Assembly (NCBI RefSeq): GCF_009711225.1
Contig: NZ_WMIE01000001.1
Span: forward strand, 496,001 to 560,000
Origin: Paracoccus aestuariivivens
GTDB lineage: Bacteria; Pseudomonadota; Alphaproteobacteria; Rhodobacterales; Rhodobacteraceae
DNA length: 64,000 nt
Reading direction: 5' to 3'
Positions 50,328 to 59,390 of the stretch are shown here, one piece after another. How positions within the stretch are numbered: the stretch's first letter is position 1; every line of letters begins with the position of its first letter. The notes under the pieces are model-generated. The model was not told where the DNA came from. It saw only the letters and a program-made list of their open reading frames with translations, and ran no database searches. A program made the translations under genes and the position numbers.

Positions 50328-51098
50328 ATGATCGCATTGGTGACCGGAGGCGCCCGGCGCCTCGGCCGCGAAATCGTACTGGAACTGGCCCGACTGGGTC
50401 ATGACGTCGCGATCCATTATCACGCCTCGCGCGACGAGGCCGAAGCAACCGCAGCTCAGGCCCGCAAATTTGGCGTGCGTGCCCAGATCTTCGCAGCCGA
50501 CCTGCTGGATCTGGACCAGATCGAGGCGCTGATTCCCGAAGTCACCGCGCAAATGGGGCCGCTGTCCTTGCTAGTGAACAATGCGTCGGTCTTTGAGCCG
50601 GACGATATCCACTCGGCCAGTCGCGACAGTTGGGATCGGCACATCAATTCGAATCTTCGCGCGCCCTTCATCCTGACGCAACGATTTGCCGCACAAGCCC
50701 CCAAGGCCGACTCGCTTGCCGCAGAGCCCTTGGCGCGCAGCCAAGTTATCAACATGATCGACCAGCGTGTATTGAAGCCGACGCCGGACTTCATGACCTA
50801 CGCATTGGCCAAAGCGGGACTGTGGTGGCTGACGCGGACGACGGCGCAAGCGCTCGCTCCGGATATCAGGGTGAATGCGATTGGTCCCGGCCCGACGTTG
50901 CAGGGCAGCCGCCAAACCCCCGAGCAATTTGCCGAGCAGCGTCGTGCGACGGTGCTGCAGCGCGGCGTCGATCCCACTGATATCTGTGCAGCAATTGCTT
51001 ATCTGGTCACGGCAAAATCCGTAACAGGTCAGTTGATCTGTGTGGACGGCGGTCAACATCTTGGCTGGGAAACACCTGACGTCATGTGTGTAGAATAG
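50328..51098 (+). CDS. SDR-family oxidoreductase (pteridine-reductase-like)
   Basis: A 256-residue classical SDR. LVTGGARRLGREIVLELARL (4-23) has the TGxxxR-type NADP loop seen in pteridine reductase/FolM-like enzymes; NNASVF replaces NNAG; the catalytic YALAKAG gives Tyr and Lys (YxxxK); and VNAIGPGPTL is the C-terminal signature. The expected catalytic serine position is INMIDQ, another feature of the FolM subgroup. The ATG at 50328 is taken over a TTG at 50313. It lies 19 bases after the microprotein on the same strand. Confidence 0.82.
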   Translation: MIALVTGGARRLGREIVLELARLGHDVAIHYHASRDEAEATAAQARKFGVRAQIFAADLLDLDQIEALIPEVTAQMGPLSLLVNNASVFEPDDIHSASRDSWDRHINSNLRAPFILTQRFAAQAPKADSLAAEPLARSQVINMIDQRVLKPTPDFMTYALAKAGLWWLTRTTAQALAPDIRVNAIGPGPTLQGSRQTPEQFAEQRRATVLQRGVDPTDICAAIAYLVTAKSVTGQLICVDGGQHLGWETPDVMCVE

Positions 51099-51400
51099 GG
51101 TTGACGCCCAAAAAACGCGACAAGTTGTCCACCTTCCCATGGACCTTCGCAATAAGTTCACGATTCTGGTAACAAATTCATGGGATTGTTGCGTTCTTCA
51201 AAAATGTCATGTTAAAACAATATGTTATAAAACTGCGCGTTTTTTACGCAAGTCGCTGAATCCCCAATAAACGCTCACGGAACGCATACTGCCCCCAAGG
51301 AGACTCACAGACTTATCCACAGATTCCGTGGACAGGATTCAGCTTGACCAGCCAACTCCAAACTTGCAGCCGGAATCGGGAATCATTTTATTAACAGACC
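51099..51400. other. AT-rich intergenic region before uvrC
   Basis: The only gap of about 300 bases without a gene. It has an AT-rich tract (about 51195-51250, with TTTTTT near 51240), a perfect DnaA box at 51313, and the uvrC leader. I see no frame longer than a few codons with a ribosome site and no LexA-like GTTC-N7-GTTC box. Confidence 0.6.
51313..51321 (+). promoter_or_regulatory. Consensus DnaA box
   Basis: TTATCCACA matches the consensus DnaA box exactly. A degenerate box (CTGTCCACG on the minus strand, 51326-51334) faces it, forming TCCAC-N7-GTGGA, and TTGTCCACC lies at about 51124. It is about 80 bases before uvrC. Confidence 0.5.
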
Positions 51401-53272
51401 ATGACCGATTCTTCGCTTCCCCCTTTGCCCGCCAAAACGGGCCAGACCCTGATTCAGGACTATCTGCGCACGCTCGACAGTTCGCCGGGGGTCTACCGGA
51501 TGCTGGATGCTCAGGGGGCGGTGCTTTACGTCGGCAAGGCGCGGAACCTCAAGGCGCGGGTTTCAAACTATGCCCGGGCCACCGGCCATTCGGGTCGCAT
51601 CGCGCGGATGATCCGCGAGACCTGCTCGATGATGTTCCTGACCACGCGCACCGAGACCGAGGCGTTGCTGCTTGAACAGAACCTGATCAAGCAACTCAAA
51701 CCGCGCTACAACGTACTGCTGCGTGACGACAAATCCTTCCCGAATATCCTTGTCGCGAAATCGCATGAGTTTGCGCAGATCAAGAAACATCGCGGCGCGA
51801 AATCGGAAAAGGGCGATTATTACGGCCCCTTCGCCAGTGCGGGGGCGGTGAACCGGACTCTGAACCAGTTGCAGCGCGTGTTTCTGCTGCGGTCCTGCAC
51901 AGACGCGACGTTCTCGAACCGGACGCGCCCTTGCCTGCTGTTCCAGATCAAGCGTTGCTGCGCACCCTGCGTCGGACGCATCGGGCTGGAAGATTACAAC
52001 GCGCTGGTGGCGGATGCCGAACTGTTCCTGCGCGGCAAGTCCACTTCAATCCAGGCGCAGCTTGCGCGCGAGATGGCACAGGCCGCCGAGGACATGGAGT
52101 ATGAGCGTGCCGCCGCATTGCGTGACCGCATCAAGGCACTGACCGCCGTGCAATCGGTGCAGGCGATCAATCCGCGCGGCGTTCCTGAAGCCGATGTGGT
52201 CGCCCTTCATATCGAAGGCGGGTTGGCTTGTGTGCAGGTGTTCTTCATCCGCGGCAACCAAAGCTGGGGCAATCGCGATTTTTATCCCAAGCTGAACGGC
52301 GTCGAATCCGCCGATGAGGTCATGCAGGCGTTCCTCGTGCAGTTCTATGACGGCAAGATCCCGCCCCGCATGGTGCTGCTGTCGCATGGCATCGAAGACC
52401 CAGACCTGATGACCGAGGCCTTGTCCGAGAAAGCCGGACGCAAGGTGGTTCTGGGCGTCCCCATGCGCGGAGAAAAGGCCGAACTGGTCGAGAACGCCAT
52501 GCGGAATGCGCGTGAAAGTCTGGCCCGCCGCATGTCGGAAAGTGCGGCGCAGATCCGTTTGCTGGAAGGTCTGGCCGAGGCCTTCGACCTGCCCGCCCCG
52601 CCGCAACGGATCGAGATCTACGACAACAGCCACATTCAGGGAACGAACGCCGTCGGCGGCATGGTCGTCACCGGCCCCGAGGGCTGGATCAAAAGCCAGT
52701 ATCGCAAGTTCAACATCAAAGGCACCGAGATCACGCCGGGCGACGATTTCGGCATGATGAAAGAGGTCCTGACCCGCCGGTTCGCCCGTCTGTTGAAGGA
52801 AGACCCCGATCGGCAGGCCGATGCATGGCCCGACCTGCTGCTGATCGACGGCGGCGCAGGACAGGTCTCAGCGGTCCACGAGATCATGGCCGAAATCGGG
52901 GTAGAGGATATTCCCATGGTCGGCGTCGCCAAGGGCGAGGACCGCGACCACGGCAAGGAAGAATTCCATCGCCCCGGCCAGCGCCCCTTTGCGCTGCGGA
53001 TGAACGATCCCGTGCTGTATTTCGTCCAGCGCATGCGTGACGAGGCGCACCGCTGGGCCATCGGCACCCACCGCGCCAAACGGGCCAAGTCGAATATGGC
53101 GAACCCTTTGGACGAGATCGCCGGAGTCGGCGCTTCCCGCAAACGTGCGCTTCTAGCACATTTCGGCAGCGCCAAGGCGGTCAGCCGCGCCGGTCTGGCC
53201 GATCTGGTAGCGGTCGATGGCATCAGCGAATCACTGGCGCAAAAGATCGTCGACCATTTCCAGAACAGCTAA
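51401..53272 (+). CDS. uvrC: Excinuclease ABC subunit C
   Basis: A 623-residue UvrC making both incisions in nucleotide excision repair with UvrAB. The N-terminal GIY-YIG nuclease reads [20 protein letters not shown]; the UvrB-interacting UVR motif is [20 protein letters not shown] (about 225-245); the RNase H-like nuclease contains [14 protein letters not shown] and [11 protein letters not shown]; and the C-terminal helix-hairpin-helix is [17 protein letters not shown] is at 51401 after an AT-rich leader. Constitutive or DnaA-linked regulation cannot be told from sequence. Confidence 0.97.
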   Translation: MTDSSLPPLPAKTGQTLIQDYLRTLDSSPGVYRMLDAQGAVLYVGKARNLKARVSNYARATGHSGRIARMIRETCSMMFLTTRTETEALLLEQNLIKQLKPRYNVLLRDDKSFPNILVAKSHEFAQIKKHRGAKSEKGDYYGPFASAGAVNRTLNQLQRVFLLRSCTDATFSNRTRPCLLFQIKRCCAPCVGRIGLEDYNALVADAELFLRGKSTSIQAQLAREMAQAAEDMEYERAAALRDRIKALTAVQSVQAINPRGVPEADVVALHIEGGLACVQVFFIRGNQSWGNRDFYPKLNGVESADEVMQAFLVQFYDGKIPPRMVLLSHGIEDPDLMTEALSEKAGRKVVLGVPMRGEKAELVENAMRNARESLARRMSESAAQIRLLEGLAEAFDLPAPPQRIEIYDNSHIQGTNAVGGMVVTGPEGWIKSQYRKFNIKGTEITPGDDFGMMKEVLTRRFARLLKEDPDRQADAWPDLLLIDGGAGQVSAVHEIMAEIGVEDIPMVGVAKGEDRDHGKEEFHRPGQRPFALRMNDPVLYFVQRMRDEAHRWAIGTHRAKRAKSNMANPLDEIAGVGASRKRALLAHFGSAKAVSRAGLADLVAVDGISESLAQKIVDHFQNS

Positions 53273-53291
53273 GGGCGGCAAACGCCGCCCT
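53272..53291. terminator. Hairpin between convergent uvrC and zinT
   Basis: AGGGCGGC (53272-53279) and GCCGCCCT (53284-53291) form a perfect 8-base stem with an AAAC loop, beginning in the uvrC stop codon. No T tract follows on either strand, so termination efficiency is uncertain. Confidence 0.5.
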
Positions 53292-53307
53292 CCGCGCCGT
53301 GATTGGA

Positions 53308-54006
53308 TCAGTGCGCCATCATTTCGGACTGGATTTGCTGACCGCTCATCGCGGTCGGATAATAGGTCGGCCAATGCGTTACCTCGGCCAACAGCGCCTT
53401 GCGGTCATCTCCCCAGTAAAGATGATAATGGCCAGCCTTTTCGGGGGCGATGGCATGGTCGCTGAACTGGATGAACGCCGGCGCGGCGGTATCGCCATCC
53501 GCCTTCCTGAAAGCATAACGCACCCCACGATTGCCCGCTTTGTAGGTTAGTGTTTCCCGTCCGTCGCTGACGTACCGTGCCGAGACGGAAGCACCGCTGC
53601 GGTAGAATTCGATCCTGTCGCCCTTGATCACGATCCGATCGACATCGGTCCGGTATCCGGCCTCGTAATAATCGCGATATTCGGCAGCGGTCTTGTCGCC
53701 ATGCTCGGCCTTATGCGCCATGACGGGGTCCAAAGTGCCATCGACAAGATAGGGATAGACGGACTGCCAGTCGCCTTCCCAATCGGAAAGCGTCCGATCC
53801 TGAATCTCGCTATCGTCGAAATGTCCCTTCCGGATCGCCGCCGCAGCATCGTTGCCATGATCGTGATCATGGGCGTGCTCGTGCGAATGCGCATGTTTGT
53901 GGTCGTGTTGCCCTGCAGCTTCGCCGCCCGCCAATGCGGCCCCGGAAATCAGCAACATCGCACCGATTGCCCCAGCGGCGGCTTGCCCGATGAACCTAGT
54001 TCGCAT
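53308..54006 (-). CDS. zinT: ZinT-family zinc-binding periplasmic protein
   Basis: A 232-residue secreted protein. A signal peptide (about 1-26) is followed by a histidine-rich segment (HDHKHAHSHEHAHDHDH, about 34-50) and the lipocalin-like ZinT domain (DWEGDWQSVYPYL; GHYHLYWGDD; TYYPTAMSG near the end). ZinT captures zinc and passes it to ZnuA under zinc limitation. GAGGA precedes the ATG at 54006; longer upstream frames are rejected. A Zur-like box lies 30 bases upstream (54036-54053), which strongly supports zinc control. Confidence 0.93.
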   Translation of the reverse strand: MRTRFIGQAAAGAIGAMLLISGAALAGGEAAGQHDHKHAHSHEHAHDHDHGNDAAAAIRKGHFDDSEIQDRTLSDWEGDWQSVYPYLVDGTLDPVMAHKAEHGDKTAAEYRDYYEAGYRTDVDRIVIKGDRIEFYRSGASVSARYVSDGRETLTYKAGNRGVRYAFRKADGDTAAPAFIQFSDHAIAPEKAGHYHLYWGDDRKALLAEVTHWPTYYPTAMSGQQIQSEMMAH

Positions 54007-54035
54007 GTATCTTGTCCTCGTTTGCGTCAATAATT

Positions 54036-54053
54036 GTAATGTTATTACATTGC
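54036..54053. promoter_or_regulatory. Zur-like operator of zinT
   Basis: GTAATGTTATTACATTGC agrees at 16 of 18 positions with the palindromic Zur consensus I recall (GTAATGTTATAACATTAC) and contains the exact inverted repeat TGTAAT-GTT-ATTACA. It lies 30 bases before the zinT start, between divergent zinT and pgsA. Confidence 0.7.
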
Positions 54054-54174
54054 ACAAATGAACTATCCAAGCGTCCCGACCGAAGCAAGCCCGAACTTGA
54101 CCAATGGGAATTGCTCGGCCGCGGCGTCTCGCGCCCCCTTCCCCCCGCCGCGTCAACGTCCTAGATTGCGCGGC

Positions 54175-54804
54175 ATGCGCTGGACCTTGCCAAACACCCT
54201 GACCGTTCTGCGTCTTGCGGCCGCGCCGCTCGTGCCGCTGATGTTTTTGTTCCTCAGCCGGCCGTTCGCAGATTTCGCAGCACTTGTGCTGTTTCTGGTC
54301 GCCGCCGTAACCGATTGGTTTGACGGCTATCTGGCCCGTGCCTGGGGTCAGGAAAGTCGCTTCGGCGCCGCCATGGACCCGATCGCCGACAAGGCGATGG
54401 TCATCATCGCCGTCGTGGTCATCACCGGATATTCCGGAATGAACCCGTGGCTGATCCTGCCCTCGACCGTCATCTTGTTCCGCGAGGTCTTTGTCGCGGG
54501 GCTGCGGGAATTTCTGGGCGAGAAGTCCAAGCTTCTGAAAGTCACAAAGCTCGCGAAATGGAAGACCACCGCGCAGATGACCGCCATCTCGGTGCTGTTC
54601 CTTGGAACGGGACTAACCTATTATGAGGTCGGCCACCCGCCCTTGGTCGGCGAGACCCGCCTGCCATGGTCGGATAATTGGGCCGATCTGGCGACCCAGT
54701 TCGGCCTGTTGCTGATCTGGATCGCGGCGGTTCTGACCGCCATCACCGGCTGGGATTATTTCGACAAGGCCCGGCCTTTCCTGAGGGACAAAGATGGTCG
54801 TTGA
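54175..54804 (+). CDS. pgsA: CDP-diacylglycerol-glycerol-3-phosphate phosphatidyltransferase
   Basis: A 209-residue membrane enzyme making phosphatidylglycerol phosphate. The CDP-alcohol transferase signature DGYLARAWGQESRFGAAMDP... follows D-G-x2-A-R-x8-G-x3-D-x3-D (about 46-70). About five membrane helices. The ATG at 54175 is the family start; the upstream in-frame extension through the Zur region is rejected. It overlaps moaD by 11 bases, an arrangement common in Rhodobacteraceae. Confidence 0.93.
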   Translation: MRWTLPNTLTVLRLAAAPLVPLMFLFLSRPFADFAALVLFLVAAVTDWFDGYLARAWGQESRFGAAMDPIADKAMVIIAVVVITGYSGMNPWLILPSTVILFREVFVAGLREFLGEKSKLLKVTKLAKWKTTAQMTAISVLFLGTGLTYYEVGHPPLVGETRLPWSDNWADLATQFGLLLIWIAAVLTAITGWDYFDKARPFLRDKDGR

Positions 54805-55045
54805 CGTCTTGTACTTTGCGTGGCTGCGCGAACGGATCGGCCAACCGCGCGAGCGGATCGAGACCGAGGCCGCCACGGTCCGTGATCTGGTCGACCAACT
54901 TGCCGCGATGGATGACTGGCACGCTGCTGCCCTGTCCGACCTGTCAGCCGTGCGCGTCGCCATCGATCAGGAACTGGCCGATCTGGATGCCCGCATTGCC
55001 GGTGCGCGCGAGATCGCCTTTTTCCCGCCCATGACCGGTGGCTAG
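54794..55045 (+). CDS. moaD: Molybdopterin synthase small subunit
   Basis: An 83-residue ubiquitin-fold sulfur carrier. The C-terminus FFPPMTGG ends in the Gly-Gly that is adenylated and thiocarboxylated by MoeB-type enzymes. Overlaps pgsA and is 1 base from moaE, so the three are co-transcribed. MoaD with MoaE converts cPMP to molybdopterin. Confidence 0.95.
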   Translation: MVVDVLYFAWLRERIGQPRERIETEAATVRDLVDQLAAMDDWHAAALSDLSAVRVAIDQELADLDARIAGAREIAFFPPMTGG

Positions 55046-55046
55046 G

Positions 55047-55481
55047 ATGTCTGCACGGGTCCAGACCGAACCCTTTGACCTAGGCGCCGAGATCGCGAAT
55101 TTCGGAGCGGGGGCGGGCGCGGTCGTGACCTTCTCGGGCCTTGTCCGCGACGAAGGCGGACGTCTGGTCGCGTTGGAAATCGAACATTACCCCGGAATGA
55201 CCGAAAAGGCGCTCGACACCTATGGCCGGATGGCCGCCGAACGATTCGGCCTGAGCGACTGGCTCATCATCCATCGCCACGGGCGACTTGATGTCGGCGC
55301 ACCCATCATGATGGTCGCAACCGCATCGCGTCACCGTGCGGCGGCCTTTCAGGGCGCCGAATTCCTGATGGACTGGCTCAAGTCTCGCGCCCCGTTCTGG
55401 AAGCGCGAAATCACGCTGGATGGCCCCGGCGAATGGGTCGATGCGGTCGAGACCGACGAGGATGCCCTATCGCGCTGGTGA
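55047..55481 (+). CDS. moaE: Molybdopterin synthase large subunit
   Basis: A 144-residue MoaE. VVTFSGLVRDEGG (about 26-38) and the conserved LIIHRHGRLDVG and APFWKREI (catalytic lysine) are present. ATG at 55047 follows the moaD stop by one base; a GTG-led extension inside moaD is rejected. Other molybdenum-cofactor genes are not in the window. Confidence 0.95.
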   Translation: MSARVQTEPFDLGAEIANFGAGAGAVVTFSGLVRDEGGRLVALEIEHYPGMTEKALDTYGRMAAERFGLSDWLIIHRHGRLDVGAPIMMVATASRHRAAAFQGAEFLMDWLKSRAPFWKREITLDGPGEWVDAVETDEDALSRW

Positions 55482-55555
55482 GCCATAAGTTGCAATCCAT
55501 TCGCATGCCTATCATATAGGGCGCGAACCGACCGGATGACGACGCGGAGCACTGA

Positions 55556-56512
55556 ATGACCTATCTCGAGTTCGAAAAGCCCCTTGCCGATCTGGAAGGC
55601 AAGGCCGAGGAGCTGCGCGTGCTCGCCCGCAAAGGCGAAGGCGTGGATCTTGAGAAAGAGGCGGCAGCACTCGACAAAAAGGCCGAGGAGATGCTCCGCG
55701 ACCTGTACAAGCAGCTGGACCCATGGCGCAAAACCCAGGTCGCGCGCCACCCCGAGCGTCCGCATTGTCGTGATTACATCGCGCAACTGTTCAGCGAATA
55801 CACCCCCTTGGCCGGTGACCGCGCCTTTGGCGAGGATCATGCCGTCATGGGCGGACTTGCCCGCTTTCGCGATGCGCCCTGCATCGTAATTGGGCATGAA
55901 AAAGGCAACGACACCAAGACCCGTCTGGCGCATAACTTCGGCATGGCCCGCCCCGAGGGCTATCGCAAGGCGATCCGCCTGATGGACATGGCGGACCGCT
56001 TCCGCCTGCCGGTCATTTCGCTGGTCGACACCCCCGGCGCCTATCCGGGCAAGGGCGCCGAAGAGCGCGGCCAGTCCGAGGCCATCGCGCGCTCCACCGA
56101 GAAATGCCTGCAAATCGGCGTGCCGCTGGTTTCGGTCGTGATCGGCGAAGGTGGTTCGGGCGGCGCAGTCGCATTCGCCACGGCGAACCGGATCGCCATG
56201 CTCGAACACTCGATCTATTCGGTGATCTCGCCCGAAGGCTGCGCCTCGATCCTGTGGAAGGATGCCGAGAAGATGCGCGAAGCCGCCCATGCGCTGAAAC
56301 TGACCGCGCAGGATCTGAAAAAGCTGGAAGTGGTCGACCGGATCATTCCCGAGCCGGTGGGCGGGGCCCAGCGTGCGCCCTTGGATGCGATCAACGCGGT
56401 CGGCGATGCCATCGCCGAAATGCTGGCCGAGTTCGAAGGCAAGAAACCTGCCGAGATCATCAAGGACCGTCGGCAGAAATTCCTGAACATGGGCTCGAAA
56501 GCCCTCGCGTAA
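55556..56512 (+). CDS. accA: Acetyl-CoA carboxylase carboxyltransferase subunit alpha
   Basis: A 318-residue AccA, which with AccD transfers the carboxyl group from biotin-BCCP to acetyl-CoA, the committed step of fatty acid synthesis. The N-terminal coiled coil ([20 protein letters not shown]) leads to the crotonase-like domain with [33 protein letters not shown] and [14 protein letters not shown]. Followed by a clear terminator. Confidence 0.97.
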   Translation: MTYLEFEKPLADLEGKAEELRVLARKGEGVDLEKEAAALDKKAEEMLRDLYKQLDPWRKTQVARHPERPHCRDYIAQLFSEYTPLAGDRAFGEDHAVMGGLARFRDAPCIVIGHEKGNDTKTRLAHNFGMARPEGYRKAIRLMDMADRFRLPVISLVDTPGAYPGKGAEERGQSEAIARSTEKCLQIGVPLVSVVIGEGGSGGAVAFATANRIAMLEHSIYSVISPEGCASILWKDAEKMREAAHALKLTAQDLKKLEVVDRIIPEPVGGAQRAPLDAINAVGDAIAEMLAEFEGKKPAEIIKDRRQKFLNMGSKALA

Positions 56513-56548
56513 CCCGAAGCCAAGGCTTCTAGGCGGCGCAGAAAGTTA

Positions 56549-56574
56549 AGGTCCGGCCCGTTGGGTCGGACCTT
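56549..56574 (+). terminator. Terminator between accA and gabT
   Basis: AGGTCCGGCCC and GGGTCGGACCT form an 11-base stem with one G-T pair and a GTT loop, followed by TT. It lies 36 bases after accA, between convergent genes, and may serve both strands. Confidence 0.7.
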
Positions 56575-56580
56575 TCCGAT

Positions 56581-57849
56581 TCAGACGCGCGCCGCGCGGA
56601 TTGCCTCTTCAAGGATATCCAGCGCCTCATCGAAATCCGCATCCGGAATGGTCAGCGGTGCGAGGAAGCGGATGACGTTGCCGTACACGCCGCAGGTCAG
56701 CAGGATCAGCTTGCGGGCCAATGCCTGTTCACGGACGCGGTTCGCCATCTCGGGATTGGGCTTGTCGCTGTCCGCGATATTGAACTCGACCGCGTTCATG
56801 AAGCCGGGGCCGCGGATATCGACGATCTCGGGCACGTCGTCGCGCAAGCTGGCAAGGCGTTGTTTCAGCCGTTGGCCAAGGCGCGTGGCACGGTCGCACA
56901 GGCCCTCGTCCTCGATCACGTCAAGAACGGCATGAGCCGCCGCGACGGCCAGCGGATTACCCGCATATGTACCGCCCAAGCCACCCGGAGCCGGACTGTC
57001 CATGACCTCGATCCGTCCGGTGACGGCGCTGATCGGCAGACCGCCGCCCAGACCTTTGGCCATGGTGGTGATGTCGGCCGCGACGCCGTGATGCTCCATG
57101 GCGAAAAGCTTGCCGGTGCGAGCGAAGCCGGTTTGCACCTCGTCCGCAATCAGAAGGATTGAATACTGGTCGCAGATCTCGCGCAGGCGCTGGATGAACC
57201 CTGACGGAGCCTCGTAGAAACCACCCTCGCCCTGCACCGGTTCGATGATGATGGCGGCAACGCGAGCGGGGTCAATGTCGGATTTGAACAGCCGGTCAAG
57301 TGCCGCCAGCGCGTCATCCTGCGTGACGCCGTGCAGGTCGTTGGGGAACGGCAAATGCCAGATGTCGTTCATCATCGGCCCGAAGCCCGCCTTATAGGGC
57401 TGGACCTTGCCCGTCAGCGACATGCCAAGGAAGGTGCGACCATGGAACGCGCCGGAAAAGGCCACAATCCCCGCACGTCCGGTGTAATGGCGGGCGATTT
57501 TGACGGCGTTTTCGACGGCCTCGGCTCCGGTCGTGTAGAATGCGGTCTTTTTCGGCCAATCGCCAGGGACCGCCGCGTTCAGACGCTCGGCCAGTGCGAT
57601 GTAGTTTTCATAGGGCACGACCTGATGGCAGGTATGGGTGAAGCGGTCCAGCTGCGCCTTGACCGCCTCGATCACGCGGGGATGGCGGTGGCCGGTATTC
57701 ACCACGGCAATGCCAGCGGCAAAGTCGATATAGCGGTTGCCATCCTTGTCCCAGATCAACGCATTCTCGGCCCGTTCGGCATAGATCTGCGTCGTCATAC
57801 CCACGCCGCGCGAAATCGCGGCATTCTTGCGGTCAGTCAGGCTGGTCAT
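56581..57849 (-). CDS. gabT: 4-aminobutyrate-2-oxoglutarate transaminase
   Basis: A 422-residue class III PLP aminotransferase. The PLP lysine is in TTMAKGLGGGLPISA; the aspartate contacting the PLP nitrogen is in LLIADEVQTGFARTG; the glutamate-containing PVQGEGG and TTGAEAVENAVKIA complete the site. Overall sequence fits GabT (GABA to succinate semialdehyde). No gabD neighbour is present. A GGTCGATG site precedes the ATG. A role in other omega-amino acids is possible. Confidence 0.92.
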   Translation of the reverse strand: MTSLTDRKNAAISRGVGMTTQIYAERAENALIWDKDGNRYIDFAAGIAVVNTGHRHPRVIEAVKAQLDRFTHTCHQVVPYENYIALAERLNAAVPGDWPKKTAFYTTGAEAVENAVKIARHYTGRAGIVAFSGAFHGRTFLGMSLTGKVQPYKAGFGPMMNDIWHLPFPNDLHGVTQDDALAALDRLFKSDIDPARVAAIIIEPVQGEGGFYEAPSGFIQRLREICDQYSILLIADEVQTGFARTGKLFAMEHHGVAADITTMAKGLGGGLPISAVTGRIEVMDSPAPGGLGGTYAGNPLAVAAAHAVLDVIEDEGLCDRATRLGQRLKQRLASLRDDVPEIVDIRGPGFMNAVEFNIADSDKPNPEMANRVREQALARKLILLTCGVYGNVIRFLAPLTIPDADFDEALDILEEAIRAARV

Positions 57850-57972
57850 CGACCTCTCCCAGAGTAGATTCGCAAGGGATGCTATATCCGCAACAGCAGT
57901 CCGAACAGGGCGAGCTTGCGCCCGAAGACGGCTTGCGTCACGTTTGGATTACCCGATCAGAAGGCCCCGACG

Positions 57973-58692
57973 ATGTTCCCGATACGCGATCACAATCCGT
58001 CAGACCGGACGCCATATGTACGCAACGGCCTGATCTTTCTGAATGTGTTGATGTATCTTCTGACCGATCCGATGCTGGGCGGAATGGTCGAATTGTGGGA
58101 CCAATGGTCGCTTTATCCGGCGGCGGTCACGCACGGGCAGGCGGAATGGGGGCTGCTCACCCATATATTCCTGCATGCGGGATTGCTGCATATCGCAGGC
58201 AACATGCTGTTCCTTTGGGTATTCGGTGACAATCTCGAGGATCAGATGGGGCATGTGCCCTTCCTGATATATTATCTGGCCTGCGGACTTGCCGCTGCCG
58301 GAGGCCAAATTCTGGCCGACCCGCAAAGCACCGTCCCGATGGTAGGAGCGTCAGGCGCCATTGCCGGCGTGATGGGTGGCTACCTGCTGCTGTTCCCGCG
58401 CGCCAAGGTCGATGTGATCGCGATCATCATCATCATTTTCAAGCGCTTCACCATTCCGGCATGGGTTCTGTTGCTGGCGTGGTTCGGGCTGCAACTGGTG
58501 TCGTCGGCGAGCATGGCAGATGACGGAGTCGCCTATATCGCCCATGCCGCGGGATTTATCTCGGGGATTGTACTGGCACTGCCGGTGTTCTTCCTGCGCG
58601 GCGGGACTGCCTTCTGGAGCAGGACCAACGGCCGCCCGCCGCATTTGCCGCTGGTCTACACGCCCTCACGCATTCCCGAGGTGCGCCGCTAA
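57973..58692 (+). CDS. Rhomboid-family intramembrane serine protease
   Basis: A 239-residue membrane protein with six helices. The catalytic serine is Ser127 in GASGAIAGVMG and the base His191 in YIAHAAGF; HIFLHAGLLHIAGNMLFLW (about 64-82) is the conserved L1/helix-2 region. It probably cleaves membrane substrates within the bilayer. Upstream in-frame starts lie over the divergent gabT promoter region and are rejected. The 3' end overlaps mnmD by 27 bases. Confidence 0.92.
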   Translation: MFPIRDHNPSDRTPYVRNGLIFLNVLMYLLTDPMLGGMVELWDQWSLYPAAVTHGQAEWGLLTHIFLHAGLLHIAGNMLFLWVFGDNLEDQMGHVPFLIYYLACGLAAAGGQILADPQSTVPMVGASGAIAGVMGGYLLLFPRAKVDVIAIIIIIFKRFTIPAWVLLLAWFGLQLVSSASMADDGVAYIAHAAGFISGIVLALPVFFLRGGTAFWSRTNGRPPHLPLVYTPSRIPEVRR

Positions 58693-59343
58693 CCTGCCGC
58701 GACTCATATGGCGCTTGCCGGCAAAACCGGATGCACGGACGACCTCAAACCCCGAGGCCGCCAATGCGCGCCGGACATGACCAGCGGCTGTATAGGTCGC
58801 AAATGTGCCATCCGGCGCGGTGTGGCGCGCGACCTCGGCCATCAGATCCTCACCCCATAGCTCGGGGTTCTTGGCCGGAGAAAACCCGTCCAGAAACCAT
58901 GCATCCGCCTTGTCCTGCCAGTCGGGCAACGCCTGACGGGCGTCGGCCTGAATGACATGCGCCTGAACCATTCCAACCTGAAACCGACGGTCGGGCCAGC
59001 CTAGGCGAAGCTGCGCGGACAGCTCGGACAGTTCGGGGAAGGCAGCATGAGCGCGCGCGAGTTCGTCGACATCCATCGGGAACGCCTCGAAACTGGTGAA
59101 ACGGACGGGAACCGTCGCGATCTGAGCCAGCGCCAGAAGGTTCAGGCCGGTGCCGAAACCCAGTTCAGCGACATGGAAGCCGGTCCGCAGGCGTTCCGGA
59201 AGATTGTTTCCCGCCAGAAAGACGTGGCGCGTCTCGTCCAGCCCGCCATTCAGGCTGAAATAGGGGTCATCGAACCGGCGCGAGACCGGGATCGCACCGT
59301 CACGCCAGTCCAGATCGGCCCTGCTCTGGTCGCTCTCGTTCAT
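58666..59343 (-). CDS. mnmD: tRNA mnm5s2U34 methyltransferase MnmD
   Basis: A 225-residue stand-alone MnmD, the SAM-dependent methyltransferase that makes mnm5s2U from nm5s2U at wobble position 34. FHVAELGFGTGLNLL (about 55-69) is motif I; DAWFLDGFSPAKNPELW is diagnostic of MnmD/MnmC. AAGGAG precedes the ATG. It is divergent, with a 47-base gap, from an FAD oxidoreductase, so the two halves of the fused MnmC of other bacteria may be split here into opposite genes. Confidence 0.93.
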   Translation of the reverse strand: MNESDQSRADLDWRDGAIPVSRRFDDPYFSLNGGLDETRHVFLAGNNLPERLRTGFHVAELGFGTGLNLLALAQIATVPVRFTSFEAFPMDVDELARAHAAFPELSELSAQLRLGWPDRRFQVGMVQAHVIQADARQALPDWQDKADAWFLDGFSPAKNPELWGEDLMAEVARHTAPDGTFATYTAAGHVRRALAASGFEVVRASGFAGKRHMSRGRLAAHLGNA

Positions 59344-59390
59344 CCGCGTTAACTCCTTTGCTGACGGCAGATGCGACACGGGGTGACGAA

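Noticed and set aside
51099..51400. Chromosomal replication origin
   Set aside because: Only one perfect DnaA box and no neighbouring replication-initiation gene; gyrB at the left edge suggests that dnaA-dnaN-recF lie outside the window.
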